Made by a program: the position numbers and the translations under genes. Of a stretch of DNA of 64,000 bases, positions 44,469 through 55,680 are shown piece by piece; positions within the stretch are counted from its first letter, which is position 1, and the number at the start of each line of letters is the position of its first letter. The stretch is taken from assembly GCA_029204225.1 (NCBI GenBank), contig CM055097.1:39735106-39799105 (forward strand), in the 5' to 3' direction. This DNA is from Diphasiastrum complanatum (lineage: Eukaryota > Streptophyta > Lycopodiopsida > Lycopodiales > Lycopodiaceae). Under the pieces are notes generated by a model. That model saw only the letters and a program-made list of their open reading frames with translations, was not told where the DNA came from and did no database searches.

Positions 44469-45570
44469 TCTCCCTCAATGATAAAATTGCATTCTTTTAT
44501 TCCTAATAGAGTATAGAACCTCTCAAATTTACATCTATCTAATGACTTAGTAAAAATGTCTGCCATTTGATCTTCAAATTCACAAAAAACAAGATCAATG
44601 GCTCCATCAAGTATTTTCTCTCGAACAAAATGGTAGTGTATTTCGATGTGCTTGGTTCGAGCATGTAAAACTGGATTTTTGGCAAGGTGAATGCAACTTT
44701 GATTATCGCATGATATAGTAGTCACATCCACCTGTGGTTGACCTAAATCCACAAGCAATCTTTGTAACCATACCACTTCTTGTGTAGCATTGTTGAGTGC
44801 TCGATATTCAGCTTTCGTCGATGACAAGGCTACTGTAGGTTTCTTTTTGCTGTTTTATGAAATTGCAACTGTACCATAACTGAATGTATGACCACTGATA
44901 GATCTTCTATCATCAATATTACCTGTCCAATTGGCATCTGTATAACCTACCAACATTGGCGCTTTAGGCTGATCATATTTCAAACCAAAATTCAATGTCC
45001 CTCGAATGTATCTGAGAATACGTTTAGCAGACTTCCAATGTGCTTGACTAGGATCTTGCATAAATTGACTACTCACATCAGGTCATGTGTGTGTCAAATA
45101 AATCAAATATCCACCAGTTGTCTATACAAATAAGCATCCACTTTCTCAGATTCATCATATGTAGTAAGCTTCATGTTGACATCCATAGGTGTACTCAAAG
45201 GCTTACAATCCTGCATATTGAGCTTATAAAGCAAATCTCATGCATATTTGCTTTGTGTAAGAAAGACCATGTCTTTCTTTTGCCATACTTCAATGCCAAG
45301 ACAATAGTGCATCAATCCTAGATCACTCATGTCAAAATCATTGGAAAGATCTGATAATTGTTCTTTGTATGTAGTTTTCTTGTAGCAACAAGTTGGGGTA
45401 TCCTCCCATTCCTTGCTTTTTGAGTGGACTAATGGTGTGGTAATCAGAGTGTTATTTACAAGATGGCCATACCAACTATCCTCGATCAGAATTTTTGACA
45501 TTTTAGTAGAAGGGATGGTTAGGGATAGGGCTGCATATGTATAATTTGAAAATTCTTCTTTTATATACAA
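44469..45570 (-). pseudogene. Copia-G RNase H and connection relic
   Basis: Minus strand. From 45570 it reads FDMSDLGLMHYCLGIEVWQK, the connection start of copia pol. Frameshifts follow; then 45076-44855 reads MSSQFMQDPSQAHWKSAKRI, RYIRGTLNFGLKY and GYTDANWTGNIDDRRS. 44827-44462 gives RNase H: SSTKAEYRALNNATQEVVWL, CDNQSCIHLAKNPVLHARTK, HYHFVREKI, ADIFTKSL. The upstream part is lost at about 45400-45570, where unrelated sequence starts. Confidence 0.9.
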
Positions 45571-45633
45571 TTTTTGAGTAGATAGTAGGGCATAAGAGAT
45601 AAGAGAAGCAATATTTACACAACTATATGTATA

Positions 45634-45957
45634 CTATGATCGGGTGATAGGATTTATGGATCTAAGCAGGTTTTGCTTCTTTATTTCTTTCAAATATTGA
45701 GAGTTATTTACTTTCCAATTTGTATAAATAGTCCATAAGTCAGATAAAAAATGATGACTGGCGTATCTGTGGGAAATGGATAAGGTACTAGGTGGAATTC
45801 CATGAACATCAAAAATGTTTATTGTTTCCAATTTATCCACATACTCATCCACAGTAGGGAAAACTGTGTTTTCAAATGTTTTCAGACATTCAAGGATATA
45901 TATATACAAAGATCCTATAACAACATGGATGTAGTTTATTGAACTTATTCTAAACAA
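45634..45957 (-). pseudogene. Unknown ORF relic with IYTxW motif
   Basis: Minus-strand frame of about 107 codons with no recognised family. Its segment LSDLWTIYTNWKVNNSQYLK resembles PELYSIYTDWEHNFFSYFAE encoded near 58980-59040 on the plus strand, inside a gypsy element. It may be part of the extra ORF of a gypsy lineage. Confidence 0.45.
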
Positions 45958-46212
45958 TGGCTAAGGCCAAGACACCTTTTTGGTGCATTCTTAGTTTGGC
46001 CCAAAAATTCTTAAGAGTGGAGAACTTTCTCATCGTTCTTGGATATAACGAAAAAGTTTTGACAAAAATAGGTAATCCATTTTCCATTGGAGTTTCGGAC
46101 TATACAGAGGGGGTAAGAAGGTGGTTAGTTCTTACTGAAATGTAGTAAATTCTGATCTTAGTAGGGAGTAGACTATCGTGTTTCTCCTCTATATACTACC
46201 GCTTGGTGAAGC

Positions 46213-46985
46213 TTAGTTTTGCCGTGAAATCATTGCTAAAGTGGATGGTTCTTTTGCAGCAGCTTCGGCAATAAGTTTTGGCTTCTTAGCATCCTCGGCA
46301 TCCTCGGCATCAGTCTGCACTACTTGATCTCTATGGATTTGCTTGAAAACTGAGTCAGTCTAGATGGCCTTGTCTGATTATATCATGGACTGGCGCATTC
46401 GTCTGCATCGACTGCTCGCTGACGTGAATGAAGTTTGGCCTCTTCCAACTCTTCCTTCAACTTTTCGTAGGCAGCCATCTATGGTTGGAGATACTGTAGC
46501 TGGAAGGTCTGGATAATTCTCTCTTCGATACCCTTCCAAGCTACTGGGTCAATTCTGTATTTTCCATGAGATACATAGGCTCCAAGCATTACTTCAATGC
46601 TTATTCGCCATAAGATCGCCTCCTCATCCCGTTTCTTATAAATTTTGTTAACTTTGTGTAGCATGTCTGTAGAATTCTACAGTTGGATAATAGAGTCCTG
46701 CAGCTGCTTCTGGTTTGCTTCAATGCTCTCCTTGTCGGCAATTACTTCGCTGAGTTTGTCTTCTAGCTCCTTGTTAGCACAATTTAAAGTAGCCCGAGCG
46801 TGTCTTTCTTCCGATAGAGAAGCCTACAAGGTCTGGATCTGTCACTTGAGTAACGCATTTTCATTTTTGAAATTGTTGGATTGATCCTGCATTGCCTCAA
46901 GTGCTTTCAAGGTAGCATCAAACATGCCTTGAGCTTCTTCTAGGGTTGTGTTTATGGTAAGCGTGTTACCATCATGCCTAAAGAT
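46213..46985 (-). pseudogene. Coiled-coil protein relic, unknown
   Basis: Minus strand, one main frame with several stops. It starts RHDGNTLTINTTLEEAQGMF, then a strongly heptad-like Glu/Lys/Leu-rich section (SEERHARATLNCANKELEDK, IADKESIEANQKQLQDSIIQ). After KIYKKRDEEAILWRISIEVM it continues EKLKEELEEAKLHSRQRA, and it ends in an acidic and alanine-rich tail (DAEDAEDAKKPKLIAEAAAK). No family was recognised. Its upstream end abuts the plus-strand relic beginning at 46974. Confidence 0.5.
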
Positions 46986-48650
46986 TTTGTTATTCTCGAA
47001 CGACTTCGGGAACGATATTCAAATCTTTATGTGGATAACGTCAGCACCTCTAAAGACCTGTATCTGAATAGAACTGACTTGCCAACTACCTCAAAGAGGA
47101 AACAAAAGTAGGCTATCCCTAAGAAAGTTGGATCTTGAAGGCCAGTTGCTTCTCTTTCTCCTAGAGTTATCCTTGGCAAGAGACCCTGCATCTTTCTAAG
47201 CTCTGAATTAGATGCTGAAGAATCTGATTCATACCCAGAATCATCCTCTCCTCCTCATGTTATTCGTCCAGTTCCTTAGAAGGTTTATTCACCAAAAGAT
47301 ATGATAACCCAAGAAGAGCTTGCCATAAAATAGCTGAAAAATATATAAATATTGTGTCTACATCTCTTTATCTCCTTGTACATAATCTTTTTGTCAGAAT
47401 TCCATACGTTCCTAACCAAGTTTATTTTGATTCTGACCATTATAGCCAATAAGAGGCTTACATAGCTGATAAAATTGATCTGCTCGGCAATTATTTTGAT
47501 CTCTTTCTTCCAGATTTAAATAGAAGCTATAGATTAGGTCCCGAATTTTGTGCAGAGTTGAAAGAAAAAAACATTAGAGATTACAGATGTTATTGTAAAA
47601 GTTGACGAAAACTTTTTGCAGCATAGTATTAGTTCTGATTCTCAGGGTGTAGTTTTTGTTGTCAGTCCATTTTTTATGGAAGCGGTGAAGTCAAAAGATG
47701 CCAATTTTGAAAGGGATGTATATTTCATCAAATGCAGTCCAGTGACAAAATTTTATTTGATTCCATATGAGAATAAGCAAGGGTTGCTAGTTTTCGTTTG
47801 TTGTTTTAATTTGGATGATTATTTCTGTTCAAATGGATTCTAATTTTTATATCAATTATTACAGTCAACATTGGAGCCTGAACATTCTTTCTATAAAGAT
47901 AAATAAGGAGGGAGTATCAAATTTTATATGTGTAAAAATAAACTCAGTTAATAATACACATAGAGAATTTGATTCTCTACTTTATGATGTCGTTCGAAAA
48001 ATACCGACAATGGTGACCTCAATTGGAGAGAGAACCATTAAATCTCTCAAGGTATATACAATTTATCTCTGATATGCATGTATTTTTTTTAGTTTAAATC
48101 TATCATCATAGCATAAATAAATTTTTTGTCATAATATTACTAATTTTTGCTCAATATATGCAGTGTGTACAACTTAGTTGTGCATGGTTCATTATGTATA
48201 ATTAAAAAGGTATTATTTTGTTCATTAGTAGTTCTTTTCATTCTGATTCTTTGTTTGTAATTTGCTGATTCATGTGTTTTATGATGACAGTTCACTCTTG
48301 AGCCGTACACTCTCGACGATGTATATAGATTTCGGCAAGAGTTGATCAGAACTTATGTACAAAACGATACAAGTGTTACACATGAAATTGAAGGCCCAAA
48401 AAAACAAGCTGCTCTTGTCTTAACAGCCTTTCATGTTGCTCAGGATGCAGATATAATTATATATGATCAAAAAGACATAGAAGTCATATTCAATACAGAG
48501 AAAGGCGAAATTATAGGAGAAAGACATGTTGTCTTAAAAGACATAGAAGTCCTTCCCAAAATAGAGGAAGATGAAATTATAGAAGAGGTGACTGTTGCTT
48601 TATCAGTTCCTAATATTGATATTGAAGATATAGAAAAACTTATTGAATAG
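46974..48650 (+). pseudogene. Unknown multi-exon gene relic
   Basis: From ATG 46974: DFVILERLRERYSNLYVDNV, then stops and shifts, then IAEKYINIVSTSLYLLVHNL and PEFCAELKEKN. After another shift comes LEITDVIVKVDENFLQ, and the open frame 47616-47843. A further coding piece at 47865-48050 ends at a donor-like AAG/gtatat, and the next begins after gatgacag at 48291 with FTLEPYTLDDVYRFRQEL, continuing to a stop at 48648. The last 60 residues contain a two-unit acidic repeat (KDIEVIFNTEKGEII and KDIEVLPKIEEDEII). No family recognised. At least four in-frame stops make it a pseudogene or several fragments. Confidence 0.5.
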
Positions 48651-49345
48651 AAATTCATTTGTAAATAGAGATGCATCAAAAAAAAAAAAGATACAATCTT
48701 ACATGTAAACAACCCGTTTATGAGATTTTTATTGATATCAATATAGATTCTTACAATCAAGTTGTGTCCATAGTATAATATTGGAATGTAATTTTCTAGA
48801 TTGATAAGAAGACATGATGATTGACATGTATTTATTGATAGTAAATCTCAGTGTTCTTCCATAAGTTTTGTTTTGCCAATATCTCTGCATTTGATCTCGA
48901 GCTCATGTCTTTTACATAGCTGCATAAAACTAATACAAAGTGAGTTACAATTAGTATAGAGATTGTATGAGAAAGTTTTGATAGAAACTATTCATAAAGA
49001 ATCGAGTGTTTATACTTACTTACGAGTTTACCATTGAAAATGAATCTAAAGTCTAAAACTATATCATTTTGTAGGAGCAGTAGTTTACGCCTGTTGTAAT
49101 TTAGACTCCAACCCTCTTCCACCTCAACAAATGTAAAAATTGCATCATTGTATAAAATTTCAATATTTTTTTATTTTGAATGTCCACTGGCTTCCAAGTC
49201 TTGATCAAGTGACACTCATTTACTTTTATTTTTTTTTTCATATTTGATAATGGAAGCATAAGCTCAATATTTGTTTGTCAATTTGATAACAAAAACACAT
49301 GGAAGACATTTTAATTCTGCATTCTATCCATAAGTTCAGATAATA
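48651..49345 (+). other. Unassigned AT-rich DNA
   Basis: No gene or repeat boundary recognised. Confidence 0.5.
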
Positions 49346-49347
49346 AA

Positions 49348-49685
49348 CTATCTAATAAATTTTGACATACGGACATCGTTGAGGTTTTGTGTACATTGAC
49401 ACTTGAAAACAAATCCACAAATATTCAGAGAAATAAACCAACTCAATCCGATTGTCTTTTGTTTTGTGTTTATTTTTAATGAATTTTTTACATCATTATC
49501 TAGCTTGCAATAAAATGATTCTGAAATTGTAGCACCTAGAGCAATCCATTCAATACTTTCAAAACTAGGTAATGGAATTGGGACTATTTGTCCAAAACCT
49601 CCTTTTGTATCAAGAATGTACATTGATTCATAAAAAAAGATCCCACTATCAACTAGATCTTTTGCAGTTCTACCTTTATATTGCA
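49348..49685 (-). pseudogene. Unknown protein fragment
   Basis: Minus strand, about 110 codons open: KGRTAKDLVDSGIFF upstream of Met, then KGGFGQIVPIPLP, EWIALGATISESFYCKLDN and SWFISLNICGFVFKCQCTQ. It has the amino-acid texture of a real protein but no motif I can name, and it is bounded by AT-rich sequence with stops. It could be an exon remnant. Confidence 0.35.
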
Positions 49686-50683
49686 GCTATCCAACATAGT
49701 GTGAATAACATCTAACACACTTGCTAGAGATCCACTGGACTCTCATTCATTTATGTTGGATGGATATAAATCTGCAAGAGAAAAATAATCAGATTGGCAA
49801 GTTTACTAATAGATATTAATGAATGACAAAAATCAAAGTATTGTAGAATATCAATACTCACTGTTGTTTTTTTGTGATCCTGACAGTTGAATCCTTGCAC
49901 ATTTATCTCTGAATGCATATATACATGTTGGACTAGAATTTCAAAAATAGATTTTTTCTCCTGATGATGTTTTGAGACCCAAAATTCTGGCCTTACAATA
50001 AGATCGAAATGATAGTTTTAACCTTTTGCTTTTTCAAAATGCTCCTTTTCATGATGGATACATCAAAATCCAAGAGTTTTTTGAATATTTTTTTGGCATT
50101 ATCATCTTTCTCGTTGAATAGAAGCATAGAGTCGATTGAGGAGCACGGCTTTCTTGATGGCGCCATTCATAATGTATAGGCAAAAATCTAAAACACTAAA
50201 CTATGAATCTGAAAATATGTGTAGCCAAAAATCCATGGATCTGAAAATATATGTAGCCAAAAAGCCATGAATCTGAAAATATGTATTGGCAAAAATTTGA
50301 AACACTAAACTATTTGGCACTACAAATTAACTCTAGGTAACCCTGTTAACCATGATTTGATAATGCATATACATTAATGGTACATCAATTTTCTCATTTC
50401 AGCCATCTATCATATTCATTTTCAATATTTTGGATCTCTTTGGACAGTGATGAGCTGGAAGGGCAGGCCTCAACCACCAATAGCACTTTCACATGCTGCC
50501 CGACGAAACAATAATATATTTAGAAAATTCTATGGTACGTAGAACTTTGATCTCAAGGTTTCATTTGGTCCACATGGCAACGAAAATAAGAAAAATAAAA
50601 ATTAAAAAACAATTTTCTTCAAAGGCCCTTGTTGGGCTCTAAGTTTCTTTAGTGACATCTTGATTCTTGTTGTCCACGATGCA
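49686..50683 (-). other. Unassigned, with a short gene-like remnant and a 32-bp repeat
   Basis: On the minus strand a Met at about 50167 opens NGAIKKAVLLNRLYASIQRE and then frameshifts. A later stretch down to about 49980 is lysine-rich. No family is recognised. Confidence 0.3.
50203..50298 (+). repeat. 32-bp tandem repeat, three units
   Basis: atgaatctgaaaatatgtgt-like units start at 50203, 50235 and 50267. The flanks also repeat: ggcaaaaatctaaaacactaa near 50179 and ggcaaaaatttgaaacactaa near 50285. Confidence 0.85.
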
Positions 50684-50914
50684 TCACAACATTAACACCA
50701 TCGTCTTGTTGGTAGGCAAAGCAAACTCTAATCGCTTGCTCTTTCTAGCCACAATATGGCTGATATTATGCTTAATCCACTCAAGGGTCCATTCTACCCA
50801 ATTCAACACAGTGCCATTGTAGGCTTTGATAGCAGCTTGAACCAAAGCTCCACTCAGGAACCTGGGATGTACTCTCCATGTAAGCACTTCAGCAATGTTA
50901 GGATTCGTGACCAC
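50684..50914 (-). CDS. Hypothetical protein fragment
   Basis: Minus-strand frame of 76 codons in a locally GC-richer patch: LTWRVHPRFLSGALVQAAIK, then WVEWTLEWIKHNISHIVARK. It is helical and moderately basic with no recognised domain. No upstream exon or regulatory site could be assigned, so a TE-derived fragment is as likely as a gene. Confidence 0.25.
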   Translation of the reverse strand: MVTNPNIAEVLTWRVHPRFLSGALVQAAIKAYNGTVLNWVEWTLEWIKHNISHIVARKSKRLEFALPTNKTMVLML

Positions 50915-50939
50915 TGATCACCCACACTGACCATTTATT

Positions 50940-51430
50940 GGCTTACATGTAACTTTTAGAAATATTTGTCAATGATGACATTGGCATATGGCCATAAACT
51001 ACGACCTATGACCATAAATTATGACCATCCAACTAATGTTTCATACTCTCTTTTGAGTCCTTACAATGGATGACATAATCATTGACACTATTTTCTCCTC
51101 GTGAGTTTGCACTATGTTATTTCTCTAAAGTCCTTGCTATAGATGGTAATATGTGGGACATGTTTTTCCCCTCAAAAGTTCATGCTATGCCCTATTTTCA
51201 AAGTGCTTGTCATGAATGATAATATTTGACACTTTTTTCAATGTATTGTTAGGTACTATGATGGCGGCCCTTGCAATTGGTATTAGTTAGATGTAGTATG
51301 GATAGTAGCAAGCGACACATGACAACCTATGATTGGTCAAGAGCCATAGTTACTAACTTTTGATATAGGCAAGTATTGTGGATGTCGTGGAAAAAGTGGT
51401 GAGGTCATATTCCTCATGCTTGGTGGGTAA

Positions 51431-51473
<43 letters not shown>

Positions 51474-51880
51474 CAACTTGTCTTGGTCATCGTAAAAATA
51501 TCATCATCTCAGGTATTTGTAGATTTAAGGGTACTAATATATAGAGACTAAGAAATGAATGTTAATGGAAGTTGAGTGATGTAAGGGGATCCCTTTAGTT
51601 TGTCCTAAAGCACTTGCAAGTTTTTGGAAAAATTCACATTGCCCTTGCTTGCTAATAACTCATTCTTTCACAACCTACTCAAATCAATAACTCTTTCAAT
51701 TATGTGGTAGCAAAGGGGGGTCTATTTTACTAGCTTAAAAAAATTCCTCGTCATACATAATTTTCAATGCTGAGTTGATTGATGTGATAATTTGTTTTTT
51801 TTTAGTCAAGATTAGATTGTGTGTATTAATGGATACAAGCTAAAATGAACTGTCAAGACATGTTGGGATATTAAATTGAA
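50940..51880 (+). other. Unassigned DNA with a (CT)n microsatellite
   Basis: No gene is recognised. The only clear structure is the dinucleotide run at 51434-51471. Confidence 0.5.
51434..51471 (+). repeat. (TC)n microsatellite
   Basis: About 19 uninterrupted TC units. Confidence 0.97.
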
Positions 51881-51901
51881 TTCACACCTCATAATGTTGG
51901 A

Positions 51902-53068
51902 TTACTTTTGGGCTAGATATACACAATATCCCTTAAAATTATGAGTTTTTTTGTGAATGAAAAATTCATAAAAGAAAAAATCACAAACACTTTCAAGATG
52001 GAGGTTACAATTCCATGGACTGATTCGGACAACTTCTTTGGTGGAATACATGTACATTTTACAATCTCTACTTGAAGAGCAAAACACTACCATTATTCCT
52101 ATCATTGAAGTAGGATAATCTTTGGTCCTTACATTGGAATGATCATGCACGAAGCATGTGGACACAAAAATTTCCAAAACAATTGATGTTTCATCTTTTA
52201 TGACACTATTCAAACTATTACAAAAATAGTTATTCAATGAAATTGCTTGATTAACAACAAATGTAGATTGGAAGCATCCCACTACATTGTCTTGTCATAT
52301 AAAGTACTAAACATCATCAATCTTAAAGATAAAAAACAAGTCACTTCATGTCTACTAATACTATCCAAGAAGGATTCAAAGAATGGTAGACTCTCCAATG
52401 CTCTTCACCCTTGCAAGATGCACACTTGAATGAGAAAATTGCATGCAATTTGATGACTTGGCCTTTGTCTTTGAGGTCCTCCTTGGAGTTCTTGGGTTTT
52501 GAGATTGATCCTTAAAAATCTTCTTCTCTTTGATGATGCTTCTCAATCCTTGCAAGCCTCTTGTCACCAAGATTGTTAGTTGCATTCTCAATAGCAATAC
52601 AAGCATCCAATTTAAACAAGCCTCCATGTTTAAATCCTTTTTCTATGCAATTATCATTCTTCAAAATGGAACAAACACCATGCTTGAAGTGGACATCCAA
52701 ACCACTTTTCACAAGTTGACCAACAATTAGCATATTTTTGGTGATTGATACTACATAAAGAACATCTTCTAGATCCATACTTTTTGAGGATTCTAGACAC
52801 AAAGAGATGGCATGGTAACCAACACCATCTATTCTACACTCTTCATCACTTGTAGTAAAGAGATTTTTTTTAGCATCATTGAAAGAGTGTAAACTTGAGA
52901 AAAAGTCCTTTTCATAAGTCATGTGGGAGCTAGCCCCACTATCAATCCACCAAGTGTCTCTTGAATCTCCATTGCTTGTTGGTGAGGATGTAGATGCCAT
53001 CAAGAATAGATCTCCTTCATCCTCCTCCTCCTCATGTGCAAGGTTTTCCTTGTTTATTCTCCTCCTCT
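51902..53068 (-). pseudogene. Second copia-C gag-protease copy, truncated
   Basis: Minus strand. From about 53003: the protease motif TWWIDSGASSHMTYEKDF, then LYVVSITKNMLIVGQLVKSG, closely matching the copia-C ORF. A shift is followed by SNCMQFSHSSVHLARVKSIG and, in another frame, STFVVNQAISLNNYFCNSLN and HDHSNVRTKDYPTSMIGIMV. The order is the same as in 22725-24476, with no integrase core between. The upstream end is cut at about 53068 by a gypsy LTR; the downstream end is lost at about 51902. Several shifts and a stop make it inactive. Confidence 0.88.
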
Positions 53069-53069
53069 T

Positions 53070-53678
53070 TGTCAGAAATTGGCGATGTAGCAGAAACGAG
53101 TTCTAATAGAAAATTGGAAATCAGTATCGTGTTAGGAACCGGAATTGATTCCAAGGTAGATGTCTAGAATTGTAATACAACAAAAAAATACAATGGATGA
53201 GTTGCAATCAATGATTAATTAGAAAGTTAATAGAAGGACTTTAGGCCTTTTTGCGGGACTTTTAATGTCACAGGGCCTAAATGTCAAGTTAGTGAATAAA
53301 GTTGGGTTTTTCTCCAATTTGAATGGGTTCCCACTCTTTTTTAAATTTGAATAGTTAGGGAGGCAAAAATGGACCAATAGGATTCAGAGGCCAAGGTCCT
53401 CCTCTCTTCTATAAAAAAGAGACCAACTCGAGTTTTCTACACATGTACATATTTTCATTTCAATAAAGCAGATTGGATCTCTTGTGAAATGGATTTATGA
53501 ATGTCCTTGCTCTCTATCTCTTTTCCTCCATCTCTCATGCTTTTATTGTGTTTGCTAATTGTTGGATCTGATTGTTATTGGGATTGCATGTTTTTATACT
53601 TTATATGAGAGAGAAAAGGGGAGAGAGAAAGAGTAAGCTATCTTCATTTTGGATCTAGTGTTAATGGATGTAACTACA
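53070..53678 (+). mobile_element. 5' LTR of gypsy-III
   Basis: 609 bp, TGTCAGAAATTGG to GTAACTACA, followed by a primer site. It carries a clear TATA box (tataaaaaa, 53410-53418) and a polyadenylation-like AATAAA (53462-53467), spaced as in LTR promoter/terminator layouts. It interrupts the copia-C relic at 53068. No partner LTR is present. Confidence 0.78.
53410..53418 (+). promoter_or_regulatory. TATA box of the gypsy-III LTR
   Basis: tataaaaaa about 50 bp upstream of an AATAAA (53462), inside the LTR. Confidence 0.65.
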
Positions 53679-53682
53679 ATTT

Positions 53683-53700
53683 TGGCATCGTTGTCGAGGA
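53683..53700 (+). promoter_or_regulatory. Gypsy-III primer binding site
   Basis: TGGCATCGTTGTCGAGGA, an Athila/Calypso-type site with a few changes, five bases after the LTR end. Confidence 0.82.
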
Positions 53701-54400
53701 GCTACGTCGATTTTTCATTTTGCAGCATGTTTGTTGGATGGTTAGCTTGCATTAGGCATCTTGCCGTGGCATGATTAGTGTTGAATATGCATTTAAGGTT
53801 AGTTTGGGAGTGATTTTGCTTGATTTGAGTAGATTTACTTGTTTGAAATCTGATTTGATTGTGGAACAGGAAAAGCTATTTAGATCACCAATCTTAAGAT
53901 TTATTTGGATCTGAGATATCAGAAAAAACAACAAAAAGCGGTCAAATCTGTTAGATTTTGGACAAAAGGAGACAAAAATCATCATAAGAGCTGATAAGTT
54001 TTTGATCTCTTTCAAGAAACGTTCGTCGAGTTGCAAGCACCTTTGATTTTGACCACAAAACCTTCCGTTTGAAGGGCGAATAATTATTCCCAGCAGATTT
54101 CCAGAAACATCAAAAAAACCATCAAGAAATCACCAAAACTCTAAAAATACAAAAAAAAAAAACGTTCGTCCGATTCACTGTGCATAGGTGTGATTCAGAT
54201 CTATCTCCTTCTAGGTCGGTGAAGAATTATATCAGAAATAAAAGATTTCTCAGGGGATCAGTTGTCATATTGTCATATTTTTGTCAAAAAAGTCTCTTTT
54301 TTACAAAAATACCAATATTAGCCTTGATTCTTTGTCAAAACCTTCGCCAGGTTTTCAAATTATTCTATTTATAGTAATTTACTATTTTTGAGTTTGGTGA
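53701..54400 (+). mobile_element. Gypsy-III leader remnant
   Basis: Follows the primer site. No gag motif is recognised before the sequence turns into AT-rich DNA, so the element is probably truncated here. Confidence 0.45.
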
Positions 54401-55560
54401 ACATTCATCCTATTCAGATCATAGAAAATCTCTATTTTCACCCTCATCAAATTTTATAATTTTGGTTTAAAACTTTTTTTTTAGAGCACTACTCCATACA
54501 AAAAATTTAGCAAGATCTCAACTGCTTGGAGCCCTATACCATTGTACAATCCTTGTTATGGTCTCTTAAAAAAAAGATATTGTATTATATTGTATCATCC
54601 ACTAAAATGTTAATATTGAACACATGGTATAGAGTTTTTTTGAAAACCCTCTACTCCATGATGTAATGATTTATGGAGACATATTGTGTTTTTTTCGTAG
54701 AAAAATTATAAAGCATAATCTAATCTTGGTAAGCATGATGAAGTGTTTTTTAAATGAAATGACCTTTATCATGTCAAGCATAATAACAAAAGTTTAAAAT
54801 AGAAAATTTATAATGATCATTTGCAAATGGGAGATTGTCATTTGTCAAATAAAACAAGAACTTTGTGGTGTAGCATATAGGCCTTGTCACAAATACCTTG
54901 ATTGTCTAAGATTGGATACACAATAAATAGCTAATTTTAATTTCTAGTTGTCTTAGAATTATGGCATAGTGTTTAGCATTTTTTTTTCTCATGTCAAATA
55001 TTGATCTCTGATTCAAAGTGTGTGCATGGATAGAGATATGACAACAATCAAAAACATATATGAAATGATTTTGTGAATACAAATAGATAATTTTTATATA
55101 AAGATAGTTATTGATGAGGATATTGGTGAATGCAGGTTGAGAGCTTGAACATGCACGTAAGAAAAAGAGAGAGACATAATTGTTTTTTTAATGTTATGAC
55201 TTTCATATTAAGGTGCATTTAAAACTTAGGAATGAATGCAATAGAAAGAGATGAACATGATTTTTTTCACTATTCAAGATGTGTATAGAGGTGCATCTGA
55301 AGGATTAAGTTATTACAATAAAGTCCTTAACATTGTGAACAATATTTGTGTGCCCATATACCGTAATAATTTATGACATTAAGTTTAATATTATTTTTTG
55401 GAAAAACTACACTGACCATATCAGACACATAGTATTGTCTTTTGTGCATTTTTTTTTTCCCTTTAACAATGTAAACTACTATCGGAAGCCTAGCAACAAG
55501 AATTTGATCAACAATTTTTATTTTTAATATTTTATATATTAATTTTGATTTATTGTTTGG
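54401..55560 (+). other. Unassigned AT-rich DNA
   Basis: No gene or known repeat recognised apart from homopolymer T and A runs. Confidence 0.5.
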
Positions 55561-55578
55561 TAAGAGAGCCATGAAATG
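55561..55578 (+). repeat. Target-site duplication, left copy (SINE-2)
   Basis: TAAGAGAGCCATGAAATG, identical to 55663-55680. Confidence 0.92.
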
Positions 55579-55662
55579 CATCTTGCTTTCCAAGAGTGGC
55601 TTGAATATAGGACTAAAAGAACTTTGGATGTGAAGCTAATCAATTGAGCCAATGCCATTTAA
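55579..55662 (-). mobile_element. tRNA-like mini-retroposon, copy 2
   Basis: 84 bp, colinear with 35200-35284 with one gap and about three quarters identity by eye, including the exact run AACTTTGGATGT. Minus-strand A-box-like TTGGCTCAATTGATTAG is kept, the B-box is degraded, and the 3' stem CTTGGAAAGCAAG has one mismatch. It is flanked by perfect 18-bp direct repeats, so it inserted separately. Confidence 0.8.
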
Positions 55663-55680
55663 TAAGAGAGCCATGAAATG
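55663..55680 (+). repeat. Target-site duplication, right copy (SINE-2)
   Basis: Identical to 55561-55578. Confidence 0.92.
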
